Source: Pleodorina starrii
Taxonomy: Eukaryota > Chlorophyta > Chlorophyceae > Chlamydomonadales > Volvocaceae
NCBI GenBank assembly: GCA_030267565.1
Contig: BRXU01000033.1
Location: 186,001 to 250,000 of the forward strand
DNA length: 64,000 bases
Direction: 5' to 3'
A program made the position numbers and the translations under genes. Shown here piece by piece: positions 25,513-37,854 of the stretch. Every line of letters begins with the position of its first letter. Position 1 is the stretch's first letter. The notes below the pieces were generated by a model that saw only the letters and a program-made list of their open reading frames with translations, was not told where the DNA came from and made no database searches.

Positions 25513-26379
25513 CGCACGTGTCAAGAACATTATGGCACCATCCGCGTCAAAATTATTTATTGTTAAACTGGTCGTGGTGTATCGATCGTTACACCAATTT
25601 TGCTGAGAACGGATACTTCGGATAGTTAGGGTCGGCGTGATCAGGGCGGGCGTCGTCCCGTACATTGTCTGCTGCTCCTGTAATTACAATTTGTTCCCAT
25701 GTAACGCAGCCCCAACATGAAAATATTTTCAACTGAATTCACTTTTCAGCACGTGTTACCGTTGTTGCGTGCGCCGTCAGGTTGTTACCTTGTCGTTACA
25801 CTTCGATTCCTCGCTTCTGTTCTTTCAGTTTTGATGGTGAACATGCATGATTGAACGCAAGCGCACACACAGACACAGAGTACGCCTGTCATATACGGCA
25901 ATAGACACGTCATTAATTAAAACAACGTTTGAAGACATCAACGTGAGGCTCAACTTGAAATTAACCTGAACGGTTTCAGTTGGCTGAGGCTCTATCAATT
26001 AGAAAGACGGAGTACGGCAGAGTTCGATCTTTCCCGCCGTGCGTTGGTGTCGGCCCAGATAATAAGGTGCCTGTAAGGACACGATCATCACGCGTCGCCC
26101 GCGCAAATGATTATTTGAAGACTTCTATGCATATATACTGGCCTTTACAATGCCCGAGTCATCACTACCCAACACATCGTGCTTTCAGCTACCCCGTAAC
26201 ATCGGATTCTTAGTTTTCGTTTCGGGCTCCCATGCACCAAAACTGCCCCGCTTGCGCCCACTACCACTTCCATCCCATGTGCCCCTAGTCCTACGGTTAG
26301 AAACATCCTCGAGGCAATCTGTAGTTAATAGGGCCTACAACTCCGGGGCTGGACAACGTCCATCCCATTGCGCTCCTAT

Positions 26380-26990
26380 CACCCCCGCCCCCCCTTCCCA
26401 AGCGCGCCTGGTGCCCTCGAGTCTCTAGCTAGCGCACCGGCCCGCCCCCGCCTCCCGACTGTTGTATCTCACCAAAGAAGGCCCTTGGGTGGATGTCAGG
26501 GAAGGCCCCGTATTCATCCATGAGATACTACACGGACAACCTCTAGTGCCCTTAACAAACTCCAGACAGCCTCGTAACGCAGAACGGGGTGAGGAAAAGA
26601 ACAGAAGCGTACAAAGTTATGCTCGTTAACCAGCGCTGGAAGGTGCGCCGCCCGGGGATAACCCCCCTCGGCAGCCCCTAGTAAAGCGAGAGCCCCTAGC
26701 GCCCACCCACTTCCCGACCGCCCATAGAGACCTAGAGCTCCTTGCACCCACCCCCCACACCCGACCGCCCTAGAGCTCTAGCACCCCTAGCGCCCCGTAC
26801 GTACGGGGGATCCCCCCGACCGCCCTATGTGCCCTCGAACCCCTACGTAGCGCCCCGGCAGCTCTCCCCCTATTGCCTGCCCTGGGCCCCCTCACAATCG
26901 CCCCTACTGCCCCTGCCGCCCCTAGTGCCTGTCCAAGGGCCGCCCTCTCTACCCCCCTGCCGCCCCCACCGCCCCTAGTGCCTGCCTGAT
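26380..26990. repeat. C-rich minisatellite-like region with CCGCCCCTAGTGCC core
   Basis: Imperfect repeats of GACCGCCCTAGAGC, CCCCTAGCGCCC and CCGCCCCTAGTGCCTG. The same cores fill 56405-56805 downstream of gene 5. Proline-rich reading frames here (for example 26742-26978) are by-products of the composition. Confidence 0.75.
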
Positions 26991-27051
26991 GGGCCGCCAA
27001 CATTGGGGTGGAGGTTTCGTATTTAACGGAAGGTTTTCTGAGTGCAACGCT

Positions 27052-27069
27052 AGAAAACCAAGGTTTTCT
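27052..27069. repeat. Palindrome AGAAAACC-AA-GGTTTTCT
   Basis: Perfect 8-base arms; same arms as the fourth hairpin at 6994-7011 with a different centre. Confidence 0.8.
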
Positions 27070-28171
27070 GTGAACTCAGAGGAGTTGTGCCCTCATAAGG
27101 GCGTTGGTACGGCACATGGTGCCAGTTAAGGTGTCCGCGAAGGCGTGGAGGAGTGATTTTCGGGTTTTGTAGCTACATAGGGTGGTTGCTGCGAGGCTGT
27201 GGGCATTAAGGCCTTAGCGATAGCTTTCGCGGTAGCCGGCCCTCACCCGGCCTACCTACCGAATAAAGACGGCTTTCATTGCTTGCAGGTACCCTTTGTG
27301 TGTAACGAACGATGATTTCTCATGAAAATCGTATTGAAACACTTGACAATTACGTATGTGTAAGGCATAACTGGGAGGTTTCTGGCTAAACGAGCTCTTC
27401 TGTCGCCAACCCCCTTCCGGCGGTAGTACAGTTGTTCACGGCTGCACCCTGGGCTTGATGCTGTGGCTGCTTTACCTCCCTTCGTTGTGTGTAAGCCGTC
27501 CACAAAATCCATAATTATTTTAATCGCAAAGACAGCAATTTTAAATTTTATTACTTGCCCCAAAAATGAAATGATTTTTAATGTTCGGCCGTGCTGATGG
27601 CGGAAGACCGGAAACCCCCAAGCAACCCACGCAGCGCCTACCTGTTTGGCAAGGAGGATATAGATGCATGCATTAGCCAAGGCCGGATTGCCAGCGTACA
27701 CATCTGTGGGCTTAGCCCCGCCCGGAAACTCATCATCCCAAAATTCATCTGTTTCCAATAAAAGCCTTTTGTATCTTGATGCGTTGCATCACTTGCACTA
27801 CTTGCACTGGACGTCGATCATGCAAGCAGGAAAGATGTACAAAACGACGAATGTCGGTGGTAGCTAGCCGGGTCTATCGTTCGCTCGTGTCTGCTCAGCT
27901 TACATCTGCTCAGCTTACATTGCCACCCCGACGGCAGTTGGCCAGCGGCCATCATTCCGAGCGAGAGCGACCAAGTCGCAAGTATAAAGCATGATAATGA
28001 GCAGCGAAGATATGTATGGGTTTGTCCAAACGCGCGTGCGATTCGCACTGGCAGTGCTGAACGCTGCGGGAAACCCAGATGAATTTATGCAGGCGCTGTC
28101 ATGTGCCCATTCCCAGGGCGACTTCCTTACCAATCCTTGAAAACGGCCTTCGCAATTGCAGGTAGGTACGG

Positions 28172-28189
28172 CCGGGAGAGCAACCGGCG
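28172..28189 (+). promoter_or_regulatory. Shared upstream element CCGGGAGAGCARCMGGCG, gene 4 copy
   Basis: CCGGGAGAGCAACCGGCG starts 211 bases before the gene 4 ATG and 81 bases before its TATA box, matching the gene 3 layout. A weaker relative (CCGGGAACATGAAGAGGCG) starts at 37780 before gene 5. Confidence 0.45.
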
Positions 28190-28252
28190 TCTGAGAATCT
28201 GAAGGGGCTCGTACGACGCTTAGAAGAGACGCGGGATGCCCTATTCCGGCAG

Positions 28253-28260
28253 TATATAAG
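28253..28260 (+). promoter_or_regulatory. TATA box of array gene 4
   Basis: TATATAAG 130 bases before the gene 4 start codon; the clearest TATA element of the array. Confidence 0.6.
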
Positions 28261-28382
28261 GCGCGCGTCTACATCTGTATTCACATCACGGTGAAGCCAG
28301 AAGCATTGGCGATAGGCGTCCTGTCTTCACGGTGTGCATCGATCTTTAGGACTGCGATTACAGGGCAGCTGTACAGCGCATC

Positions 28383-31300
28383 ATGGCCCACCGGGGCCTG
28401 CTCCTGGCCGCCCTGCTCCTGGCAGCAGGAACATGCATGGCATTCCAAAGTAAGTTGCGCTCGTGTTTGCGCTCGTACGCGTTTTGTGCGGATTTATCGG
28501 CGTGGTCGCCGATGTTCTTTAACTGATCCATCAACTTCCACATCATCCAGTGTTTTCTGATAGCTCCTGATCTCGACGCAAACAAAATAATTTTAGCTGC
28601 ATGCATGAATTTTTGAAAGTTGTTCCTTGCACACATGGTTGCCGACAGAAACTGTACGGTACCCGGACGCACGGTGGTTGAACTCGAAGCCCCTGACGTA
28701 TTTTGTTGTCCGTTAATTATTATTACAATTTCTGACATAAAACTCGACATAATTCACGCCCTTAACAATGCCAACATGTACCGACTGCGAAGGTGACCAG
28801 GTAGCTTCCGATATCGTCAACATCATCGTTACAGTTAAAGGTAATTTACCACCTGTGACGAGTTAGGCAACCCACGCTTTGGTTGTGCCTGGAAACTGCT
28901 GTCGCGTAAACCAGCAACGGGTTCGCGTAGGCGTTGTAAATGTCGTCCAGGTCTTTACTTCACACCAAAGTCTTATAACTAGTACTTCATCATCACTTAC
29001 CTAATCGCATCATGACGTGCATACTTCGGTGCCATTTGCTCGCTGTATGTACTGCATCGTGCACGATCATTCCATCACTCCGCCTGCTGCCTTTCCATAC
29101 AGGCACGCTTGTAATTTACGAACAGCATGGCGATCCGAGAAGTGGGATTCAGCCGATGCAAGACTCGGACTCCGATATAACCTACAAGCTCACCGGGAAC
29201 GACGACTCAGACATGACTGGAATCGAAGTTGACTTCGGCAGCGCCGGAGAATCGCTCCGCACAGGCGATCTGATACGCGTCCCCATTATATTTCCGGTGA
29301 ACATCAGCAAGGCGGAGGAGGAAGACCATACAGGTAAATAATAATGAAAATTTACTGATGTCATGAGTATGTCGGGTTTCCCAGTTGCTCGCTCTGCATG
29401 TGCTTGACTTATGCTTTCTGCCCTCCCGGAACCGGCCTGGTGCCCACAGGCTATCTGCTGGCCGTAAATAACACCCATCGAACGGTGGACAACCTGAAGC
29501 GCCTGATTGCATTGTCTGAGCCGCAACCTTATAAACCCGCCGGCAACTCACACGTCATCGAAAATCGTGCTCAGGTAAGCAACGGCTTGAACGTGTCGGC
29601 ATCATTCTGTGCTCCTTAATGAAATTAACAAGCAATCGAACTGCGGATAGAGTTAGTACGTCAAGGCAAAGCAGTACTGAATGCATACATACTGTGATGT
29701 GTCCTAATGCGTGTCGATATGGTACTAAGTCGCTACTCAATAATCGGGAGGAAGGTTCATTCCTTAACCAATCAATTGTGTTCGTAACCGACGCTTTCTT
29801 TGAACGTATGTCGCACTGCGCAGGACTTTTTCGTTGTCAATGGCCAACAGCAGGACCTTTCCTCTCTCACCTTCGTGTTCAAGAGCACATCATGCAACGT
29901 GATCCCCGTGATCAACGCGAATCGTGTACAGCAATACTGGTTTGACAACGGATCAAATGCGTCAATTACCGCGACCCTTCAGCGTTACTACAATGTAAGT
30001 AACGACAAGCTGGCTTCTCCAGCTGAAATGGAGCCAGCCCCCCCCACACACACACGCACAGTGTTCTGCACGGGGCATAGCGATTGATGTTGACACATGA
30101 ATCTGCACTGCATGGGCGTGGCAATCTGATGCATCTACACATTTCCGCGGCACTCGCTGGACATCCTTGCGTGTGTGGTTGAATGTTCCCGGACTCACGG
30201 ACGCCCTCAACTCTTACGGTGGAACGCGCTGTCCAGGCTTGCACATACGATCAGCTGACCTTCAAGCCGGAGAAGAACCTGGTATTCGATGTGGACTTTC
30301 CTTGCGTCGGCAGGACCGCTGTTGGGCTTTATGACTTCAGGAATAACAGTCAAGGCGCACGGAACATCGACAACGAGCTGTACGGGTTGCGTGAACTGGC
30401 GAAGGCACACTTGGAGGTAACCATCGACCAGTGCATCGGGTTCGCTTCATGGGGTTCGGCACAGTGCGTGCTTGAGATGGTGCAAATTAGCCTAAGGAAA
30501 GCTGATACGCTGATCGCTCGCAAGCTGGGTATGTAGCGTATCCCAACTGCACTCATACCGCACATTTCACTGTTTCAAGGCTTCGCAGCCACCAAGCGTG
30601 CATTTGCTCGGCTCGTGTTACAGAGTCGGCGCGGCGGCGACCCATGAATAATCTGTTGAAATCCTGGCCAACACCAAGTTTGCCCTATCGGTACCAACCT
30701 GTACATGCGCAGCAAACAAACCCGTCGCTTCGATGGGTTGATTTCCGCCGCAAGATATTCATCTTCCCCTGGAATTGGAACTTCCCAGCCTTTGCGGTCC
30801 ACTGGGCCGGCCTGGTACGTCTCCGTGATCAAATAGTGGGGCCCTGCAACTATTCCTTAGTCATTTCAATGCACTGCAAGAAACGCTCGCGGGCAAGGTG
30901 TTTGCGGGTGGATAATTTCTGTGATGGTCAACTTAATTGTCCGTGATGGACAAATGATGTATCCGTGATGGAGAATCAACATGTATGCAGCCGGCTGAAC
31001 ATGGCGTTGCGTGTTTCTCGTTGCTACAGGCTTCGATGGGCTGCACAGGGCCCGAGTGCTTCACGTGGATCAATATCGGCATGGGCCCCCACATTGACAT
31101 GCCCGTCACGTTCCAGGAGTTGGGTAGGTACCACTTGTGTGAGGGGGGTGTAGTTTGGGGACAACGAAACTAGTAGCTAGCTTATAGTCGTGGATCTTTG
31201 CGAAGGCACAACGGGTGACTGGCCCCGGACTATCTCGATCGGTGCACGACTGACGCTCTCCTCACGATATGTTCCACATATCGCATAGCGAGTCAGGCTT

Positions 31301-33750
31301 TGGGTTGTTAATTATGTTGCTTTTTGCGGCCATCGTCATGCGTTCGTTGGATTGCTGGCAGCGAGCCAAGACACATGCTTAGGCCCGTTGCGTCGGTATC
31401 AAACCCAGGTACATATTATTGAGATTGAGGAGTTCAACCCTTGCACGTGCCGTTGCCACTTGATACGCGTTCTGTCGTTTACCCCCCGCAGCGCACAACA
31501 TTGGCCTGGCACACTCGTCACGCATTTTTTGCAACAGCGCCGGCAGCTGTTGGAGAGATGAGTACGGCGACAACACCGATCCCATGGGCTCCGCCAGTCC
31601 GAGGAACTTCGACAAGGACATCGTGTGCACCAACGCGCCGCAGGTGAGGACTACGGATGAAAATGGCCAGGTGCATCACGCTGCCGGTTAATTCGTCACG
31701 TGAAGCAATGGTCGTTGGAAATGGCCAGGTGCTTCACACGGCCGGTTAATGTGCCACGTGAAGCAACGACCGTTGGCCGGGATCAACTGAAACTTGCGCA
31801 ACTGATCGTGTGTTAACCGCAGTCCTACAAGGCGGGCTGGTCCAGGCCCCTAACCGACGGCCACCTCAACAACGCAATCCTGAAGGCAGGCTTGAGCTTG
31901 GAGTTCAGCCTGCCATCCATGCACTCCACAAAATCAAACCTTGTGCGCATCGTTACGGACACCGTCAATCAGTCGATCAACGAGAACAGCCCACCGAGCG
32001 TGCAGAGGGCGCTTTTCGTGTCTTACAGGTATGTCACTCATTATCCAAATTTAGATACCGTGCCGCGAAAATGTTTTTTTAAAGGAATAAAATGTTTGGC
32101 AGCCACCGCGACGACGGCCGTAGCTAGCCGGGAACGGTGTCACACACAAACAGGGGTCGATCAAGAGTGGCGGCGAGGGCAGCGACGGAGGGCGTAGGAA
32201 GCGGGCGGGGGACGGTGACAGGAAAAGGACGGCGCTTTGGGTGGCAATGGGAGTGGGGGCAGCAGTGAGAGGGGGAGTGGCTGCGCGACAAACTCTTTCA
32301 AACGATAGCCCGTAAGCACAGTTGGAATGTTTGTGCTGCCATAACGTCGCGCACCCTGCCGCGTTGATGCAGAAACGCCATATGACGAAACTAAAGCGCC
32401 ATATCGATCGGTGCAGTAGACTGAGGCGGTGGCCCGCTGCATGCTACGCCTATGTACTGCAGCAGCAGCAGTTGCAGTTGCAGTGAAACAGAACCATGTC
32501 GTCTGTTGTACTTCGCCCTGCTTGCAGAGTTCGACAGCCCGGCATTGGGTCTTATGACTCTGGATTGCGTGACGAACTGGACAACCGCGTTTGGTGAGTC
32601 TGCCATGCCCATCCCCGCCACCCTCGCGGACCCGCCACCTGCGCTAGCGCATGGCGTGACCGTCGCCGCTACAGGAGTGTGTGGCAAGTGTGTATTTTTT
32701 ACCCAGTTCCGCTCGCCCCATGGCATCTACCGATGCACAGCGCGTGATAAAGCCCCCGCAGCGGTTTTCCTTTAGTATACGTTTGCTACTACTAAGAAAA
32801 CGAGAAACATTGATGTTGCTGCCGCAGCTAGCTGTCATGATCATTTGCTACGGGTAGTGCGGTTTTAACCGCTGCTGATGCTGCTACTGACGCTGCTGCA
32901 CCCGTGTCCCTGGTGCCATGCGGTCCCTTCTCGTGTACAGGATCCACGAGTTCAATCAAACTGCAAATGCTCAGACAGCAAACACAAGGCTCCCGCCCAT
33001 CGTCCTGGCCAACCTTTCCAACGCCGCGACTCACACCATCGTGGGCGACATCCGCGTCACGCTTAAGAGCAAGACAAGCACGATTGCCAACATTGTTGTG
33101 TGCCGGTTTACGGAACGGCGTGAAACGAGCTGCTCTGATGGCATCGACAACGACTGGTGAGCGGGCGTGCGATTGATCGACCTGTTGGGCTTCCCAGCCA
33201 CAAGAAACCAATCAACTAGGTACTGACTGGAAGGCAAGGCAGGCTTTGCATCGCAATGACGCGATGTGTCCACTGGTCTATCTGCAGTCCCTGCATCAAT
33301 CTTGAAGCCACCGCAACCACTGTGTCAGCTTATGCGGACCCCCTACTGCCTATGTGACTGTTTACAAACATGTCTCGGCGTTCTGCCAATAAAGCTCGCT
33401 ATTTCACTCATCCCGCCTCCTGCAGCGATGGTCTGGTGGATTCGGCCGACCCCGACTGCATCGGAGTCCCCGGCAGCGTCGCCGGGGCGACGCGATCGCC
33501 CCCGCCGCCGCAATCGCCGCAGTCACCATCCCCGCCACGGGCGCCGAAGCCGCAGCAACCGTCACCACCGCCGCCGCGGCCGCGTTTGCCGCCACCGCCA
33601 GCTACTAAGCGTGTGAATCGACCCCCGCCTCCAAAACGGCCGTCCCCCCCGTCGCCTTCTCCGCCCCTGGTGGCACAAGCTCCACTTCGGACACGCAGCC
33701 CGAAGCGCCCTCCCCGCCAATCTCGGTCCTCGCGTTCGCCCCGGAATTAA
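28383..33750 (+). CDS. Gametolysin-like (M11) extracellular matrix metalloproteinase, array gene 4, with shortened exon 4
   Basis: Exons: 28383-28449, 28793-28840, 29103-29333, 29450-29574, 29824-29994, 30237-30416, 30713-30814, 31030-31123, 31492-31643, 31823-32028, 32528-32593, 32941-33156, 33426-33750; 1983 bases, 660 residues. The leader is MAHRGLLLAALLLAAG. Exon 4 is only 125 bases (191 to 218 in the others): it reads GYLLAVNNTHRTVDNLKRL and lacks the SEEHEAARRMVLEF segment present in every other copy, although LL and NTxR(S/T)V at its ends still align, so an internal in-frame deletion is likely. The exon keeps phases 1 and 0. The metal site is FQELA | HNIGLAHSSR, with DPMGS. Exon 12 is short (216 bases). 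The tail has DNDCDGLVDSADPDCI and about 90 residues rich in PPSPPR, ending RSPRN. Likely secreted. The lost segment may affect proenzyme processing; that is inference. Confidence 0.86.
31661..31776. repeat. 58-base tandem duplication in intron 9 of gene 4
   Basis: AAATGGCCAGGTGC starts at 31661 and again at 31719; the two 58-base units differ at a handful of positions. Confidence 0.85.
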
Positions 33751-35279
33751 AACGGGCTGATGAGGCCACCAATCAAGCTGCACTACGTCAAATGTTCCTG
33801 TGTTTCCACTGGACACGATGAGGCATCTGCAACAGATGGTCCCTACGCTGCACATATGTGCAGGATGGCTATAATTTGGAAGCCTTCGTCCGCCACGCCA
33901 GCATGATTGACATCATGCCGGCGCGGCTATCTAATTGGGTTCCATTTTCTATCAGGCTGTGTCGATCGACGATGTCGGTGTCGACTTGAGCAGTCTGCTG
34001 GTCTCTATAGGTAACGCACGTTTTCTCAGTAGTCGTGCAGGCTGACATGCACGGTCCCGAGAGGGATCTATCGAATTACGCGACGTGCGCAGAGTGCTCT
34101 GCGATCACATAAGGCCATAGCGCATTGTCCGAGCCAGCTGGTATGTAGGTATATACCTGCGCGGATGTGCATTTATTCTGTCATGATACGTACGTACATG
34201 CATGTGCCTGCGGCTCCAGGGGCAAGGCAGGTCTGCGGTTATTCCGACACCCGGCTCCAATACAACTTCGGCTTGTGCCTCGATACAAGTCTTGAATAGC
34301 CGGGAAGGGCATGTTTGTGTGTGTAATTTGCAATGTGTTTGTCGGGACCGCCGCAACAAGTATTGTAATGCGTGCGGGAAGCGATAGCCGCCGTGTGTCA
34401 TTGATGACAATTTAGCGGCCCACTTTCCGGCAAGCGCCTAACACTCCTTTCCCTGCCATAGATAGGTAGTTTTGTGAATATAGTTCTCATAAAAGCGTGC
34501 ATAAAGGGTTCATTGCTTTTCCTTGTTCTTGAACTTAGAGGTAGATTTGCCTGCCGAACAATGTTGCCGTGGTATGTCCCCTCGGGCACAAGTTTCCGGC
34601 CCCATTGTGTAAAAAACCTGTCTCGTCATCCTACCTTTGCCAATTCAACTGTCAACGGATCCGCCGCACGGATCGGCCTCTCAGAACCTTCAGCATCTCG
34701 CTGAGCGGGGAATGGGTGGGTGGCAGGGTTTCCAGGAGACGTGGTGAGGTAGGCTCGAAGCAAGAGAGTAGGTATGATTTGTCATTATACAACAGTGGTC
34801 GATGGTGGATGCAACGGCGAGGAGCCCAAAGCAACATCATTTCCTTGTTCCGAATAATTCAAACGAACGGAAACGCTTGGCGTCAAAACCAGGAATCGTT
34901 AGTTTTACTGCCTTACTGATGTGTTGCCAAGTGCAACTTACTCATTGCACGGCACGTGAGCTGATAAATAGGTAGCTGCGGCGGCATTGCGGTTGCTGCG
35001 TGGCCGGCAACATGACGGCATGGTGCATCGGGCCATACTTCGGCCCTGGCACGCAGGTCTCAGCCTGCACCCAGCAGCTGCTCGCGTCAGAGCGGCAGGC
35101 CACGCACTTGCTTTGCATGTCCCGCTATAACTCGCTCGTTGCGTGTACCGTCGTTTTCGTATAGGGCGCAAGTTTGGGGACCTGACTTCATTGGTGTGAA
35201 TTGCTAAGGCGAAATGGCGAACCTCTTATTACATACAATCAGTTTGTTCCTTGTAGCTGCCCTCAGCTATATAGTGAAG

Positions 35280-36080
35280 CCGGCCATCGGCTAACGAGGA
35301 AGCGACCCGCCGATCAACGGGGAAGGGGCAATTGACGAGGACCTTTACACTGCAGCGAGAGCACAGTACAAAGCGCGGAGCGCCAAAGCGCGGAGCGCCA
35401 AAGCGCGGAGCGCCAAAAACAAACACCAGCCCGGAGCGCACCAGCGAAAAAAGCGCGGCCGACGCCACCGGCGCGCGGCAAACAGACGAGACGGCCAGAC
35501 AGCCGAACAGGCCGCCCGGGGGCGGCGAGACGAGCCGCGGCGACCGAGGCAAACCCCCAACCCAACCAAAGCTCCGGGCGCAGACAACCGAAACACCGCC
35601 AACCAGGCCGAAAAACCCGACCGCGAGCAAGCGCCAAAAGGCGCGCGCCTGCAACCCCTATGATTCCCGCAACGAGGACCGGCACGGAACAAACGCGGCG
35701 GGGAAAAACGGGAACAGGGGCACCACAAGGCCAAAAAACCCCACCGCCGCCCCGGCCGGCACAACACAACGAAACCACCGACGTGCAAGACAGCCCGAGA
35801 ACCCAACCCACCCGGCGGAGGGCTGGCCCCTTGCCGCCCACGGCCCCGTGAGCGGAGGGCTGGTCCCGGTCCGCGAGCACGGCCGTCTGTCCAACCGACA
35901 TCCTTCAAGAACCGCACACACACGACCCAGCGGCGAGGTCCGCCAGCACACGCCAGCCACCACGGGCGCGGGGCCGTCACCAGGGGCCCAAGCGCCGCCA
36001 CGAAAGACTCCAGCGGACGGCCTGCACGGCACAAAAAGGGCGGGAGCGCGAGCCAGGGAGGCTCGGGCGGGGCGGGAAAC
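35280..36080. other. Strand-asymmetric (T-poor) block with long overlapping open frames
   Basis: The plus strand is strikingly poor in T for about 800 bases, so long frames stay open on both strands (35332-36087 plus, TTG start; 35314-35901, 35345-36034 and 35658-36092 minus). The plus frame is rich in R, P, T, K and A without any domain. Openness in several frames at once argues that composition, not selection for protein, keeps them open. Possibly part of a mobile element (gag-like or untranslated region). Confidence 0.4.
35370..35414. repeat. 15-base tandem repeat, three copies
   Basis: Three perfect copies of AAAGCGCGGAGCGCC. Confidence 0.95.
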
Positions 36081-36086
36081 TAGGTG

Positions 36087-36251
36087 ACTCACAGCGATGT
36101 GAGTGCTCTCGTGAAGTGAAGGCAGAATGCCTGAACGCAGCGAGAACCGAAGGTAAAGCTTCGGTCAGCTGTACGACGTCGTAACAAACCTAGCTCAGTC
36201 TCTACGATCGCTTCACTCCTTCGAGACTAAGCTGCTGATAACGTTATCAGC
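36087..36251. repeat. Cluster of six short inverted repeats
   Basis: Consecutive stem-loops: ACTCACA-GCGA-TGTGAGT (36087-36104), AGGCA-GAA-TGCCT (36120-36132), ACCGAAG-GTAAAG-CTTCGGT (36146-36165), TACGACGTCGTA (36172-36183), AGTCTC...GAGACT (36197-36228) and GCTGATAACGTTATCAGC (36234-36251). The arrangement, one short perfect hairpin after another, is the same as at 6903-7011. Confidence 0.75.
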
Positions 36252-36350
36252 TGGAACCAGTGGTGAAATATGCACACGCACAAAGAAATGTATGCAGATT
36301 ATGTTTCCAGCCAACGGGTTCGCTCTTTTGGCTTTCGACCCTGACGCCTG

Positions 36351-36448
36351 ACCGCGCCGCGTGGCGCCTGACCCCGCCGCGTGGCGCCTGACCACGCCGC
36401 GTGGCGCTAGACCACGCTGCGTGGCGCCAGACCACGCTGCGGCGCTAG
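36351..36448. repeat. 20-base tandem repeat ACCACGCCGCGTGGCGCCTG, about five copies
   Basis: Units start at 36351, 36371, 36391, 36411 and 36431 with few changes. Several units contain the small palindrome CCACG-CCG-CGTGG. Confidence 0.9.
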
Positions 36449-36469
36449 TCAGCGCGGAACAACGCCGTG

Positions 36470-36541
36470 AACAACGCCGTGGGGTAAAAGGATTAAAAAA
36501 ATCCTTTAACCCCACGGCGTTGTTCCGTGGGGTTAAAGGAT
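36470..36541. repeat. 24-base-arm inverted repeat with a third direct copy
   Basis: Left arm 36470-36493 and right arm 36501-36524 are reverse complements apart from one base, around a TAAAAAA loop. CCGTGGGGTTAAAGGAT follows immediately at 36525-36541 and repeats part of the left arm. Confidence 0.9.
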
Positions 36542-37848
36542 AAACGAGCGATACCAATGACACTTTATTTCCGGAACTGTAAGCACACACGCTGCATTTG
36601 GTTGTCCCATAGGTCCGGGGATCGCCATTAGCTGCTGTGTGTAAATGGCGGGACCCAAATCTCACACCTGCCACCAAACGCCGTAATGGGCCACAACACA
36701 CCAGCACAATGAATACTTCAATCGATCCTATATTAGCGTTAGCAGCACCCATCATTTCAAGAACAGGAAGCATGGTGTAGCGATGTTGGCACGTTCTGTA
36801 AATAGATTATATAACATGAAGGGCATAGTATAGCCTTCTTATGCTGGTCATAACGAAGCATATATATGCGGTTTCATACTGCCGAAAACGAGAAATGGCG
36901 GTTTTCATACTATTTGCTTAAAACGAGAAATAACTGAAAGTGCATAGGCTGACACTACCAAAAATAAAATGAAATGAAGACAAAATCATCAATGGGTTGA
37001 GAGTGCATGGGCATTGTGAGGCCATTTTATAGGTATCCCACGTAATAACATCCACTCAATAATAATTGCACTTCCAAAAGTGGTCCGAGCCAGTGAAGCA
37101 ACAGAGGAGCCTGCATGATTTTGCCTATTTCCGTCGGCTTTGGATAACGATATGTATTCACATCTCTCGTGGCTCTTTGGGTCTAACGTAGGCCCAGATT
37201 TCCAATCGACTGAGTCGGTCGCGTCGGTCCACGGACGACATGGTACCTGCTGTTAACCATGCCCGCCTGACCTTTTAAACATGCATCCTGTAAAGTTTAA
37301 AAAAATATTGACATGATCATGTATTGGCATTATCATGCGGAGAGTGGATTTCGAACGGGCTTCGAATGGAACAATCCAATATCCCGCCCGCCACCCAAGT
37401 CTAATAAGCTCTTTCTGTTTCCGGAAAACTCCTTTGCGATGAAATTATTTTATGGGGACCTGGATATGCCTGGGGTTGAATTGAATCGATCAAGACGCTG
37501 ACTGACAGAATCCGTGCCCGCCTTGATCTCAAAGTTGTTGCCGTGCGGCTTTCGTGCAGCAAGATGATTAAAAGTATGCTATTTTTTAGTATGCTCCTAG
37601 CAGTGATTACTTCCATAAAAGCGCGTTATCTTCCTGTTCGGAAAGTCAGCCACCCCAGCTCGATGTTTTCAGATCCGCGAACCCGAATACCGTTCAAAAT
37701 CAAGCAATATACACTAATCAAAATCCTACCATGCGCACATGAAAACTTCGCAATATGACTTGACGGTTGGTGAATAACGCCGGGAACATGAAGAGGCGAG
37801 TACGAAAGGTTCGCAACAAGAAATAACTGACGAATCGGCCACGCAGCA

Positions 37849-37854
37849 TATAAG
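37849..37854 (+). promoter_or_regulatory. TATA box of array gene 5
   Basis: TATAAG 125 bases before the ATG of gene 5. No comparable element is found before modules 5b or 5c. Confidence 0.5.

Larger units (their letters stand above)
25289..28171. other. Intergenic region between array genes 3 and 4
   Basis: About 2.9 kb. A C-rich repeat region (about 26380-26990) is followed by a palindrome at 27052-27069. A minus-strand frame of 160 residues at 27276-27758 has no recognisable domain, mixed base composition and no relative near the other genes; I do not call it. Nothing else supports a gene. Confidence 0.5.
33751..37848. other. Intergenic region between array genes 4 and 5
   Basis: 4.1 kb, the longest gene-free stretch of the array. 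Candidate TGTAA poly(A) signals for gene 4 lie at 34322 and near 34365. A T-poor segment (35280-36080) and a cluster of inverted and tandem repeats (35370-36541) occupy the middle. The remaining sequence is AT-richer with no recognisable gene. Confidence 0.5.

Noticed and set aside
27276..27758. 160-residue minus-strand frame
   Set aside because: No recognisable domain, AT-rich middle and no supporting context; probably chance.
35332..36087. 251-residue plus-strand frame in the T-poor block
   Set aside because: Starts at TTG, and several frames are open over the same bases because T is scarce; composition explains it.
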